Shown piece after piece: positions 17,099-25,195 of a stretch of 64,000 bases of DNA. The stretch is from Candidatus Bathyarchaeota archaeon (GTDB taxonomy: Archaea; Thermoproteota; Bathyarchaeia; Bathyarchaeales; Bathycorpusculaceae): assembly GCA_026014685.1 (NCBI GenBank), contig JAOZHW010000015.1:1-64000 (forward strand), given 5' to 3'. A program made the position numbers and the translations under genes. The notes under the pieces were generated by a model, which saw only the letters and a list, made by a program, of their open reading frames with translations, was not told the origin of the DNA and made no database searches. The first letter of the stretch is position 1, and every line of letters begins with the position of its first letter.

Positions 17099-17800
17099 AT
17101 TGCAGAATTAGCTTTATTAGAGTAGTAGACGGTTACGGCTGTTTTAGGTTAAACCTTAAATTTTTTGGAAATGAATCTAAATTTTAGTGCAAACAAGAAG
17201 AAATAATGAAATAATCGAAGATCTACTTCTATCAGTGAGGACTCACTGTGAGGTGTACACACCCCAAAAACATCAGCCGCCTAAAACCTGAAAGCTGCCG
17301 CCCTGGACTTTGCCCCAGAGTAATCTTTTTTCCGTTAAGGGATGGCGGATACTGGCTGAAAAACATGGAAAACTGCTCTAACAAAAGAGAAGAAAGAAAA
17401 AGGAAAAAGAAATCATAAAAAAATCAAGTAGCCTTGAATAGTGGATTTTTATGAAAATATCGTCTGTATTGTTGTTACCTAATATTATTATTTCATGCAA
17501 GAGTATAACATTTTAAAATCGGGGGAGATGAGTTGTAGTCGTGACGTGTTCCCCTGTAGGTTGCTTCGTGTGTCATTCCCCAATATACGACTACAACTCG
17601 GAACCCAATAGTATAGAATATGTCGATAGCATACTTAAGCCCTGTTACCGTAAAATCAGTATTTGATATAATAAGGGCACCTAACTTTGTTTTAGGGTTC
17701 TAATTGCACCTTTTTATGTATAAGTTTAATCATAAAAGCAACAAAAAAACACAGAAGGCACAAAAAATGCAGCAAAAGCAGCCTGCTCTTTCTTGAAACT
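17099..17800. other. Intergenic region between uvrB and aIF1
   Basis: About 700 bases without a credible protein gene. Notable contents: a perfect 7-base hairpin (CAGTGAG/CTCACTG, 17232-17247), followed by a GGTGT/ACACC hairpin; the 13-base inverted repeat at 17530-17599 described separately; and an AT-rich stretch up to the aIF1 promoter. No classical tRNA, SRP or RNase P signature was seen. Confidence 0.5.
17521..17600 (+). ncRNA. Candidate structured RNA with 13-bp closing helix
   Basis: GAGTTGTAGTCGT (17530-17542) is perfectly repeated in inverted form as ACGACTACAACTC (17587-17599), enclosing 44 bases. The enclosed part holds two TTCCCC runs, while GGGGGAG directly precedes the stem (17521-17527) and could pair with either run, a switch-like arrangement. 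No ORF covers it. An AT-rich, TATA-like stretch lies at about 17480-17491. The strand is unknown because the helix is symmetrical; it could also be a DNA-level inverted repeat. Confidence 0.4.
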
Positions 17801-17809
17801 CTTATATAC
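17801..17809 (+). promoter_or_regulatory. TATA box of aIF1
   Basis: CTTATATAC lies about 33 bases before the aIF1 ATG at 17839. At normal archaeal spacing the transcript begins about 8 bases before the start codon, so the mRNA is nearly leaderless, consistent with the lack of a Shine-Dalgarno. Confidence 0.6.
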
Positions 17810-17838
17810 AGCACTTGATAATTTCTTTGTTGAGCGAA

Positions 17839-18147
17839 ATGGCTGAAGTTTGTTCAACATGCGGACTCCCCAAGGACTTATGCGTTTGTGGAGAAATAGA
17901 GAAAGAGCAGCAACGTATTCGCATACGCCTTGAAACCAGAAAATTTGGTAAAGCAACCACCATAATCGACGGCATGGACGACAAAAACAACAACCTCCAA
18001 GCCGTCGCACAGAAACTCAAAACCTTCTGTGCTTGTGGCGGAACACACAAAAACGGGCAAATCATGCTACAAGGCGACCACCGCGACCGCGTCAAAGAAT
18101 TCCTCATAAAAGCAGGCTATCCAGAGGAAAACATCGAACTCCAATAA
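17839..18147 (+). CDS. Translation initiation factor aIF1 (SUI1)
   Basis: A 102-residue protein of the SUI1/eIF1 family: an N-terminal CSTCGLPKDLCVCGE zinc-like motif typical of archaeal members, the TRKFGKATTIIDGMD strand, then LKTFCACGGTHKNGQIMLQGDHRDRVKEFL. It binds the 30S subunit and helps select the start codon. I use ATG 17839 rather than a TTG eight codons earlier because the archaeal consensus begins MAEVCSTCG and the promoter position leaves little room. Confidence 0.94.
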   Translation: MAEVCSTCGLPKDLCVCGEIEKEQQRIRIRLETRKFGKATTIIDGMDDKNNNLQAVAQKLKTFCACGGTHKNGQIMLQGDHRDRVKEFLIKAGYPEENIELQ

Positions 18148-18187
18148 CCGCAAACGCCCAAAGAAAGCAAGGAAGCAAACGTTACTC

Positions 18188-18433
18188 ATGAAAAAACTAG
18201 ACGGTATCCGCGATGTTTTCAAAAACACAAAACACAGAAAACCCACCCAAATTTTTTGTCCCCGCTGTTGTAGCCCAAAAATTCAATTAAACAGCAGTTT
18301 AGAAGTCTGGTTAACGCCCAAACAGTACTACTGTCCTGAATGCGGTTACCATGGCATATTAGTTATGGAGTTAGAACCTGAAACAGAAGCCAATTCTGAA
18401 CAAGAAACAGAATTAAAAGAAGATAAAGAATAG
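18188..18433 (+). CDS. Small zinc-ribbon protein
   Basis: An 81-residue protein with a two-part zinc ribbon: CPRCCSPKI and CPECGYHG, about 25 residues apart, joined by a strand LEVWLTPKQYY. The C-terminus is a Glu-rich acidic tail. It lies 40 bases after aIF1 on the same strand and converges on the TFB gene. No specific function can be assigned; a nucleic-acid or ribosome-binding role fits the fold. Confidence 0.75.
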   Translation: MKKLDGIRDVFKNTKHRKPTQIFCPRCCSPKIQLNSSLEVWLTPKQYYCPECGYHGILVMELEPETEANSEQETELKEDKE

Positions 18434-18444
18434 GGGAATTACCC

Positions 18445-19389
18445 TTAGTCAGGTAACTCTAAGTTGAGTTGCTTCTTGAGCGTCTTGTAGCGGTTTCTCA
18501 CTGTAACCTCAGTTACGCCTGCAGCTTCAGCGATGTCTTTTTGAGTCTTCTTTTCATTGTTCTGCAAACAAGCAATGTAGAGGGCGGCGGCAGCTAAACC
18601 CATCGGGTCTTTACCTGCGGCGGCACGTTTACGTCTGGCTTCTCGCAGTATGTTGATTGCAGCACCCTGAGTTCGACCTGAAATGCCTGTTTTCTCCGCG
18701 ATCTTTGAAACGTACGTCAGTGGATCTGCGATGGGCATGTGAACTTCTAACTCTCGGAGCAGCAGCCTGTAGCAGCGTGCGACGTCTTTTTTGTCGACTA
18801 AGCTGGCTTCAGCGATTTCGCGCAACGTTCTGGGTGTTCCGCTGCCGCGGCATGCAGCATACAATGCAGCTGCAGCTATGGCTGCGATTGAGCGGCCTCG
18901 GACTAAGCCTTTATCGAGTGCTTTGCGGTAGACGACGGCTGCTTTTTCTTTGATTGGCGGTGGGATGTAGACTTTGTCGCTTAAGCGGTCGAGTTCTGCC
19001 ATGGCTTGTGCAAGGTTGCGGTCGATGGATGAGTGGACTCTGCTTCGGATTTGCCATTTGCGCAGACGCCACATCTGGAGTCGGGTGGATAATGGGAGTT
19101 TTCTGCCAAACGCGTCGCGGTCCACTTGGCTGATGGCTGTGGATAAGCCTTTGTCGTGGACTGAGTAAGAGGTGGGGACACCAACACGGCTTCTGGATGC
19201 TTTTTCTTCTTGGGTGAAGGCGCGCCATTCTGGGCCTTTATCCATCATTTGCTCGTAGCAAACAAGCCCACAGTCGCCGCATACGGTTTCTCCCGTGTCG
19301 TAATCGTGAACCAGGTTTTGTCCGCCGCATTCTGGACACTTGTCAACCTGTCGTGTGGTTGTTTTAGGTGCTTCTTTTTTTATGCTCAC
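18445..19389 (-). CDS. tfb: Transcription initiation factor TFB
   Basis: A 314-residue TFIIB homologue. The N-terminal zinc ribbon has CPECGGQNL and CGDCGLVC (about 18-44), followed by the B-reader region (PEWRAFTQEEKASRSRVG) and two cyclin-like repeats (about 115-205 and 210-305), each with the AAAALYAAC / AAAALYIAC helix. TFB bridges TBP at the TATA box and RNA polymerase. The N-terminus starts MSIKKEAPKTTTRQ at ATG 19389. Confidence 0.97.
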   Translation of the reverse strand: MSIKKEAPKTTTRQVDKCPECGGQNLVHDYDTGETVCGDCGLVCYEQMMDKGPEWRAFTQEEKASRSRVGVPTSYSVHDKGLSTAISQVDRDAFGRKLPLSTRLQMWRLRKWQIRSRVHSSIDRNLAQAMAELDRLSDKVYIPPPIKEKAAVVYRKALDKGLVRGRSIAAIAAAALYAACRGSGTPRTLREIAEASLVDKKDVARCYRLLLRELEVHMPIADPLTYVSKIAEKTGISGRTQGAAINILREARRKRAAAGKDPMGLAAAALYIACLQNNEKKTQKDIAEAAGVTEVTVRNRYKTLKKQLNLELPD

Positions 19390-19721
19390 TTTTTTACCTC
19401 ACGTTAATATGCGTAGAACCGTCACCATAGGCCAATTTGGCTAGAAAATAGTACATTCGGCCCGCGCAGTCTAAGCAGATGAACACTTTTGCTATTTAAG
19501 CGTTGTGGTTTATTAAAGCTATTGCACACAATCCACTCGATTTTCTTCAACATACTGGCTTTTCGTATGGAAAATAACGTAAAAATGTGTAAAAACGCCA
19601 TCGTGGAACTTTTAGATAAACGTTACTTAAACAAATAAAAGAGACACCCACACCTAAAAAAAGGCCAAACCAAACTCAAAATCCGCAAGATATAACTTGC
19701 TAAAACACTAGTATCACGACG
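19390..19721. other. Divergent intergenic region, TFB / acyltransferase
   Basis: 332 bases separating the divergently transcribed TFB and acyltransferase genes, presumably with both promoters. A GATATAAC-like TATA element at about 19689-19696 fits the acyltransferase start at 19722. No gene or repeat was supported here. Confidence 0.4.
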
Positions 19722-20792
19722 GTGCACCCTCTGCAAACACAGAACCAATCAACCTCAGCGATCCCTGTAGACTTGATCCGAACCGTCGCCATACTGGGCG
19801 TTCTTCTGCTTCACGCCGCCAACGACCTAACCATCCAAGTCATAAACGACTTAGAAATCTGGCGATGGTGCATCGTAGATGTCTACCAAAGTGTAGGACG
19901 CATGGGCGTTCCCCTCTTTGTGATGTTAACTGGTGCCTTGCTTTTGGCGCCCTCGAAGAATGAGGATTTAGGCGTGTTTTTCAAGAAGCGGTTTGCACGC
20001 ATCGGGTTGCCGTTCATTTTCTGGGCGGTTGCCTATTTCCTCTGGGACATCTACGTTGAAGGCCAACAGGTGACACAGGGCTTCATCGTACAGGGCATCT
20101 TGACTGGGCCATACTTCCAGTTCTGGTACCTCTACATGCTTATGGGTCTCTACTTACTCACGCCTTTACTACGTTTGATGGTGCCTCACATGACGGATAA
20201 ACTCTTCAAGTACTTCATGGTGATATGGTTCGTGGGCGTCTCGCTGGTGCCCTTATTGGAGCTTGCAACTCCGTACGATTTTAACCCCAACCTCTTCGCC
20301 ATTCCGGGTTATGTGGGTTACTTCCTTTTGGGCGCTTACCTTGTTAATGTGCGGGTGAAGCGGTCGACCTTGGTGGCTTTGCTGTGTGTGGGTATTGCGT
20401 TAACTGCGATAGGCACTTTCCAGATGTCTAGAACCGTGGGCGGTGGAACAAGCTTCTACTTCCAAGAATACCTAAGCCCAACCATGATTCTGTCTTCGAT
20501 TTCATTGTTTCTGCTACTGAACACCTTCCGAACACCCTGCGACCAACCTGTGGAGCAGTCGTGGCGTAAGCGGATTATGCGGGCAATCAGCGAAAACACG
20601 TTAGGCATCTACCTCTTTCACATGATGGTGATCTATGCCTTCCAAAACGGGTTCTTCGGTTTCTCTTTAAACGGAAACACAGTTAACTCGATTGTGGGGG
20701 TTCCGTTGATGGTTGGGTTGGTTTTGGTGGTTTGTTTGGCGGTGTTGGTTCCACTCAAGAGGGTGCCTGTATTAAAGAGGCTGATCGTCTGA
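19722..20792 (+). CDS. Membrane acyltransferase (acyltransferase 3 family)
   Basis: A 356-residue integral membrane protein of the acyltransferase-3 (OafA/YiaH-like) family. The N-terminus has the DLIRTVAILGVLLLHA motif with the catalytic-type histidine, and PLFVMLTGALLL, KKRFARIGLPFIFWAV and YPHM-like late helices follow. About ten hydrophobic segments are visible. Members transfer acetyl or other acyl groups to surface glycans or lipids; the acceptor here is unknown. The start is GTG 19722. Confidence 0.88.
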   Translation: MHPLQTQNQSTSAIPVDLIRTVAILGVLLLHAANDLTIQVINDLEIWRWCIVDVYQSVGRMGVPLFVMLTGALLLAPSKNEDLGVFFKKRFARIGLPFIFWAVAYFLWDIYVEGQQVTQGFIVQGILTGPYFQFWYLYMLMGLYLLTPLLRLMVPHMTDKLFKYFMVIWFVGVSLVPLLELATPYDFNPNLFAIPGYVGYFLLGAYLVNVRVKRSTLVALLCVGIALTAIGTFQMSRTVGGGTSFYFQEYLSPTMILSSISLFLLLNTFRTPCDQPVEQSWRKRIMRAISENTLGIYLFHMMVIYAFQNGFFGFSLNGNTVNSIVGVPLMVGLVLVVCLAVLVPLKRVPVLKRLIV

Positions 20793-20884
20793 TTTTGCTT
20801 TAGCGGTGCAAGAACGCTTATTAGGCAAAATGTTGCCCTTTAACCTCTAACAATAAATAACGCTGACACAATCTGAAAAAGTGC

Positions 20885-20957
20885 AGCCCGTTGGTGTAGT
20901 GGTCAAGCATATCGGGCTTTGGACCCGACGACGAGAGTTCGAATCTCTCACGGGCTA
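20885..20957 (+). tRNA. tRNA-Gln (UUG)
   Basis: A complete 73-base cloverleaf: acceptor AGCCCGT (20885-20891) pairs with ACGGGCT (20950-20956), with discriminator A. The anticodon stem TCGGG/CCCGA encloses CTTTGGA with anticodon TTG. The T-arm is GAGAG-TTCGAAT-CTCTC. CCA is not encoded. An integrase gene follows immediately, so this tRNA is probably the attachment site of an integrated element. Confidence 0.93.
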
Positions 20958-20958
20958 T

Positions 20959-21852
20959 TTGGGGCTTCCGTCTGTTTCTGAGGGTATAGTTAAAACTCTT
21001 TGGGAACTGAGGAATCTTTGTCCGAGTAGTCAAAAAACCTACGCCTTAAAAATAAAGTACCTTAGTAAAAGAGTTAATCTTGATAATCCAACTGAGACAG
21101 AACAGTATATTTTGTTTTCTAAGACTTCAAGTAAGTACAAGTCAACTCTACTGTTAGCTTACTTTCATTATTGTAAAGCAAACTCTATAGTTTGGACTCC
21201 GCCTAGACTTAAAAAACAATCAGTACCGATAAATGTGCCTACTGAAGAGAGAATTGATAAAATTATTAGTCGTTGTAGTTTAAAGTATGTCACTATTTTT
21301 CAGATAAGTAAGCATGGGTTAAGACCTGATGAGGTATCAAAGATTGTTCTAAGAGATGTTGACCTTCAAAGAGGCTTACTTTATGTTCGGTCTTCAAAAC
21401 TTGGAGCAGATAGAACAATCAAACTAAAAGAATATGCTCATGACAATCTGAGAACTTACATCAATAAAAAACAGATCACTGCTCTAGACTGTCCATTATT
21501 TCCTGATGCGGATATACTTAGAGACCAATGGAATTCTTATAGAAAAAGGGCTTACTTGAACTTCAAAGATGTTGAACTTTTAAAGATACGATTATATGAC
21601 CTAAGACATTGGTTTGCCACTACAGAGTACATTAAAACTAGAGATATACTTCATGTAAAGTATCTGTTAGGGCATCGACATATTGAGAGTACTATGGTTT
21701 ATGTTCACTTAGCTCAAGGACTTGTTAACTCAACAGACGATTACATTTGCAAGATAGCAAAGAATCTCAATGAAGCTTGTTTACTTATCGAATCTGGTTT
21801 TGAGTACATTGTTGAAATGGATGGCGTTAAACTGTTTAGAAAGAGGAAGTAG
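20959..21852 (+). CDS. Tyrosine recombinase / integrase
   Basis: A 297-residue integrase from TTG 20959, with a SAM-like core-binding domain (SSQKTYALKIKYL) and a full catalytic domain: R122 (HGLRPDEV), K147 (SSKLGADR), Y213-x-x-R216 (YDLRHWF, where Tyr replaces the usual first His), H239 (LLGHRH) and nucleophile Y248. The open frame extends back through the tRNA to 20881. Because both domains are present it is not a broken SSV-type half. It lies directly beside tRNA-Gln in an AT-richer segment, the usual layout of an integrated plasmid or virus. Confidence 0.92.
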   Translation: MGLPSVSEGIVKTLWELRNLCPSSQKTYALKIKYLSKRVNLDNPTETEQYILFSKTSSKYKSTLLLAYFHYCKANSIVWTPPRLKKQSVPINVPTEERIDKIISRCSLKYVTIFQISKHGLRPDEVSKIVLRDVDLQRGLLYVRSSKLGADRTIKLKEYAHDNLRTYINKKQITALDCPLFPDADILRDQWNSYRKRAYLNFKDVELLKIRLYDLRHWFATTEYIKTRDILHVKYLLGHRHIESTMVYVHLAQGLVNSTDDYICKIAKNLNEACLLIESGFEYIVEMDGVKLFRKRK

Positions 21853-21858
21853 CATTAT

Positions 21859-22098
21859 ATGTTTGACTTTCTTTCTTGCATCATATCCTTTTTTCTAATA
21901 TGCTTTCTAGTTCTCATTATGATTATTAGCATCAGGTTCTTCTATAGCATAGTCACGGTTGGAAAATCAAATATTAACTGTAATACTAAAGCCGATAAGC
22001 AACTTAGACAAGATTCAATTGAGGACAGTCAGGGAGATGGATTATTTATTGCCGATGATGACAGCGAAGAACTTTTTCCTGAAGAATTCGATGATTAA
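21859..22098 (+). CDS. Small single-pass membrane protein
   Basis: A 79-residue protein, starting 6 bases after the integrase stop, with one strongly hydrophobic N-terminal segment (FLSCIISFFLICFLVLIMIISI) and an acidic, disordered tail (DGLFIADDDSEELFPEEFDD). No family recognised. AT-rich like the integrase, so probably part of the same element. Confidence 0.6.
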   Translation: MFDFLSCIISFFLICFLVLIMIISIRFFYSIVTVGKSNINCNTKADKQLRQDSIEDSQGDGLFIADDDSEELFPEEFDD

Positions 22099-22149
22099 CT
22101 ACCTTTTCCTACGAGAGAGGGTATACTGTCTATGTCAGGAAAAGGTCAA

Positions 22150-22758
22150 TTAATGATTAATTATTGTTAGTTTTCTTTTACCGATTACAAGCAATAAACT
22201 AACAGCAGCTAGAATTGTAACTAATGTTACTATCGTTGTAAACTCTGGTACAATAGGAGAAGTATTAGGCAAGTTATCACTAACAGTAAAGTAAGTAATA
22301 TTTGAAGTAGCTATGATAGGAAATGAATATTCATGTGTATTTCCAATAACCCATCCAGTAGCATTGGCATATACAATTAAGCTATGTTTACCTGCACTAA
22401 GGTCTGATAGATTAACTGAATAAATGTATGGAGATTCTAAATAGCTAAAAGCAGAATAAGGTCCATAATAAGTATCATCCAACTGGTAAGATATTGCTTC
22501 AAGCGTTTGTCTTCCATTATATCCACCATGAATAAGCCAATCGGTGGGTTTTGTTATGTTTATAGTTAATTGCAAAGAATTAGAGTTTTCAGAATTATTC
22601 ATTGGTGAAGTTACTGTAATTACTGGTAAAGCCTTGTAAACATAATCCCAAGGATAGATTGTGTCATCCGCATTAACTGTTCTAACATTGCATAACATAG
22701 ACAGTGTAAGCACGGAAAGCATGACGGCAAACATCATTATCTTGGTTAAAGTAAGCAT
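22150..22758 (-). CDS. Secreted protein with PEF-type C-terminal sorting signal
   Basis: A 202-residue exported protein: N-terminal signal (LTKIMMFAVMLSVLTLSMLCN), an extracellular beta-rich region with several N-x-S/T sequons and a Ser/Asn-rich ITVTSPMNNSENS segment, and a C-terminal VPEFTTIVTLVTILAAVSLLL helix followed by GKRK. The PEF-helix-basic tail arrangement resembles PEF-CTERM signals processed by archaeosortases. It is convergent with the small membrane protein and shares the AT-rich composition. Cargo function unknown. Confidence 0.75.
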   Translation of the reverse strand: MLTLTKIMMFAVMLSVLTLSMLCNVRTVNADDTIYPWDYVYKALPVITVTSPMNNSENSNSLQLTINITKPTDWLIHGGYNGRQTLEAISYQLDDTYYGPYSAFSYLESPYIYSVNLSDLSAGKHSLIVYANATGWVIGNTHEYSFPIIATSNITYFTVSDNLPNTSPIVPEFTTIVTLVTILAAVSLLLVIGKRKLTIINH

Positions 22759-22945
22759 GACTTAACTAACCTATCCGTAATCAGACTTTGCTATTCAGAT
22801 GTTATATAATTTACTTGAAATAGTTTCAACGCGAAAAACTGTTACGGTAACATTGACAAGGCAGGTACCCCAACCCGTGAAAAGGTCTAATTTAGCTCTA
22901 ATATTGGCATTGTAACTCTTTTGGTATCACATCAGTTATGGAAGT

Positions 22946-23314
22946 TTAATAGTATAGCGATTTCAAAACCGCAAGTTTTGCCTGCCAACTCCAATCAGTA
23001 AACAGAGTAAGGACTCCGATTATGCCTATAAGGGGTGCAAGGAAAGCTACAGTACCCAACCCAAAACTTTGTTTTGCTTGTTTTCGTAGAAGGATGAATT
23101 CTACTTCAGCGCCTGCAAGAAAAGTTAAGACTAAACCGCCGAAGGTGCCCAGAAAATCAAGCCATGAAGCAACTGTTATGCCTAAAACGTTGGCTATTAA
23201 AATTCCCGCGAGGACTTCAAAGATGGAGGAGGAAACTTTTGTTTTGATGCCGATTATACCTGCTGCTACAACGGCTACTGCCACAACTGCAATTGAATAC
23301 AGGTCTACTGCTAT
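22946..23314 (-). pseudogene. Truncated CPA2-type Na+/H+ antiporter
   Basis: The frame matches the first third of a CPA2/Kef-type cation-proton antiporter (SSIFEVLAGILIANVLGI, WLDFLGTFGGLVLTFLAGAEVEF), then stops after about 120 residues where the family has about 380-400 and 12 helices. The usual ND motif region is missing. In-frame homology extends upstream of GTG 23284 to about ATA 23314, which has a Shine-Dalgarno (GAAGGG) at good spacing. The broken end lies beside the AT-rich segment that follows tRNA-Gln, so the insertion may have cut it. Confidence 0.7.
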
Positions 23315-23519
23315 CGCTTATCCCTTCTTCACTTGCGTTGTAGAAGCTATTGGCTTATCAGGGGATAAGCGGTTAAAGGTGAGCTTCACCACCAATGTCT
23401 TTTGCTGCTGGTTTTCTTTTTAAAACTTTCGAAAAATATTGGCTTAGTTTGGTTATGATTCAGGTTTATTGAAATGTCTATTGGTTAAGGGTCAGTCCTT
23501 TATGCTGATAGAGGCTAAA

Positions 23520-23650
23520 TTATGTAAGGGGTGAGGTGCCTGTTTTTGGGTGACTATATTCCCTTATTTAGTGGCGCATACGGTTCCGTATCCGTACCTG
23601 CGGGAATCACGCGACGTCTCAGCAGCTACCTCCCCTCCCTTATTTAAAGA
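23520..23650 (-). ncRNA. Structured RNA element, copy A
   Basis: Minus-strand element behind a TATA-like TTTAAATA (23641-23648) and G-rich GGGAGGGGA. It contains TGAGACGTCGCGTG, identical to copy B at 45510-45523. Closing stem GTAGCTGC/GCAGGTAC (23622-23629 with 23594-23601; one mismatch), a hairpin ATACGGAACCGTAT (23578-23591), and a 3' stem TAAGGG/CCCTTA (23561-23566 with 23525-23530). Stem sequences differ from copy B while pairing is kept. It lies about 200-300 bases upstream of the truncated antiporter on the same strand, so it may be its leader or an independent RNA. Confidence 0.55.
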
Positions 23651-23667
23651 AAAAACAAAAGAAGAGA

Positions 23668-23982
23668 TCAATACCTAACCACTCGGTAGCGTCCCTTCAG
23701 TTGGCGTTTCCTTCTCTGGTCCGCGTCTGTAACAGGGGAGTTGCCCGTTTTAACCTCAAAAACCGTTGGTTCCCCAACTGGGCCGCCGAAGAAATCGCGT
23801 TTCTGAACCAAAAAATCGCCTCCTTCAAAGAGTTTTTGGCAGTCATTCCCCAGCTGGGCTTGGTCGTAGGCGAAGCGGTCTTTGGCGATGCGACCTCTAT
23901 GGCGTTTGGCATGGGGAAAGCGGCGGTTTGTGTTCCCGAACCCGTAAGGTTTGTCTGAAGTTTGTTTAACCAAGTGTTGCAA
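23668..23982 (-). CDS. Small PD-(D/E)XK nuclease-like protein
   Basis: A 104-residue protein with an EGGDFLVQKRDFFG strand and PTVFEVKTG, a spacing that fits the D...ExK catalytic core of PD-(D/E)XK nucleases. It is basic elsewhere (NRRFPHAKRHRGRIAKDRF). It lies 49 bases after a DNA methyltransferase on the same strand, so a restriction role is possible, but at 104 residues it is very short for a restriction enzyme. The start is TTG 23982. The nuclease assignment is inference from the motif. Confidence 0.55.
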   Translation of the reverse strand: MQHLVKQTSDKPYGFGNTNRRFPHAKRHRGRIAKDRFAYDQAQLGNDCQKLFEGGDFLVQKRDFFGGPVGEPTVFEVKTGNSPVTDADQRRKRQLKGRYRVVRY

Positions 23983-24031
23983 CTCTTAGGGGCACAAGTG
24001 GTGTAGGCGTATAAAAATTGTTCTGGCGGGT

Positions 24032-24919
24032 TTAGCGTTTGGTTATCTGTACGTCGGCGCCTTTTTTTGTTTTGTAGGTGCTTATTTTTTGGTTAATTAT
24101 GGGCAACATGTTTTCATCCACTTCAACGCCTACACTGTTGCGGTCTGTCTTTATGGCAACTTTAATGGTTGTTCCCGAACCCAAAAAGGGATCCAGCACA
24201 GTTTCGCCCTTCACGCTAAACATGCGAATCAGCCTTTCCGCCACTTCATCGGGAAAAGCCGCAGTTCGACGCTCCAAGTCGCTTACTGTTTGGCGAGTAC
24301 CTTTGAAGTCCCAGATTTGACTAAACCACTCATCACGCTCACTCTTGGTAAATTTGCTTTCGTAACGCTCTGCGTGGTGTGGTGTGAATTTGCGCAGTTT
24401 ACCTTTCCGAAACAGCAGAATAAACTCGCAATCCAAAGTGACGTAAGCGTTAGGCGGCAGGAAACCTGACCCCAGAAATGCGCCTTTCCCCTTGTACTTT
24501 GGTTTAGTTGTAGGTTTTTTCCACAGAATGTAGGGTAAAGTGGTGTAGCCGATTTTTTCGCAGACTTCAATTATGCGGCTGTGGTTGGGGAAAAGTTGGA
24601 ATTTGCCGTTTATGCTTCGGGTGGCGTCGCCGACGTTTATAGCTGCGATTCCTCCGTCGGAGAGGACGCGGTAGGTTTCCGCCCAAACTTTACCCAGAGC
24701 TTCATGCATGGCATCGTAGATTTTCCGCACCGCCTCGTCGTCTCCTTCCTTCTCCAGCTTTGGCCATAGTTGCGCGATTTTTGGCTCCTTGCAGAATAGT
24801 TCATCCCACATAGCTATCATGGGGTAAGGTGGAGAAGTAACCATCAACTGGACGCTGCCGCTTTCGATTTCAGGCATTTGTTGGCTGTTGCCGATGATTA
24901 TTCGGTGCTGGCTGGGCAT
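24032..24919 (-). CDS. DNA methyltransferase, N4-cytosine/N6-adenine type (beta class)
   Basis: A 295-residue SAM-dependent DNA methyltransferase with the beta-class order: catalytic motif IV TSPPYP (28-33), target-recognition region, then SAM motif I DPFLGSGTT (about 243-251). TSPPY rather than DPPY favours N4-cytosine methylation. The gene is next to a small nuclease-like protein, with no known specificity subunit. Whether it is an orphan regulator or part of a restriction-modification pair cannot be settled from sequence. Confidence 0.9.
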   Translation of the reverse strand: MPSQHRIIIGNSQQMPEIESGSVQLMVTSPPYPMIAMWDELFCKEPKIAQLWPKLEKEGDDEAVRKIYDAMHEALGKVWAETYRVLSDGGIAAINVGDATRSINGKFQLFPNHSRIIEVCEKIGYTTLPYILWKKPTTKPKYKGKGAFLGSGFLPPNAYVTLDCEFILLFRKGKLRKFTPHHAERYESKFTKSERDEWFSQIWDFKGTRQTVSDLERRTAAFPDEVAERLIRMFSVKGETVLDPFLGSGTTIKVAIKTDRNSVGVEVDENMLPIINQKISTYKTKKGADVQITKR

Positions 24920-25012
24920 GCAACTCTATGTATCGGTGTTGGGGGCTTTTACTCTTGCGGTGGATGGGAAATGATTAATAAGCCAGAAACTCAACCTTCT
25001 GTACTGCATTGG

Positions 25013-25142
25013 GCTACGGTAACCAAGCCAGGTCAAAGGTGAAGGACTCAAGATCAACGTTTGGCCGGCAGGTCTGGCCCCAGACGGATGGGTTATCCTT
25101 TCCCGCAGGGGTTCGCAGGTTCAAATCCTGCCCGTAGCACCA
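25013..25142 (+). tRNA. tRNA-Leu (CAA) with 42-nt BHB intron
   Basis: Acceptor GCTACGG (25013-25019) pairs with CCGTAGC (25132-25138); discriminator A and encoded CCA follow. Anticodon stem AAGGA/TCCTT, anticodon CAA (25049-25051), long variable arm CCC-GCA-GGG and T-arm GCAGG-TTCAAAT-CCTGC, as in tRNA-Leu. The intron is 25053-25094, between positions 37 and 38. The bulge-helix-bulge is canonical: 3-nt bulges AGA and TTA around CTCA/TGGG, with an intron hairpin GTCTGG/CCAGAC. Confidence 0.92.
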
Positions 25143-25195
25143 ACGTCTCTTGGGATCGAGAGATAATTTTAATACCTTACAAAGCCCCGTATGTT

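Noticed and set aside
17221-17262. Short palindromic hairpins taken as an sRNA or box C/D RNA
   Set aside because: No C/D box pair or kink-turn pattern was present, and short hairpins of this size can occur by chance.
20881-20958. Integrase start inside tRNA-Gln, and an SSV-type split integrase
   Set aside because: The frame is open through the tRNA by chance. The downstream part already has both integrase domains, so it is not a C-terminal half.
25061-25195. Protein start within tRNA-Leu for the antitoxin
   Set aside because: This part is the tRNA intron and 3' half; ATG 25196 starts the antitoxin-like sequence.
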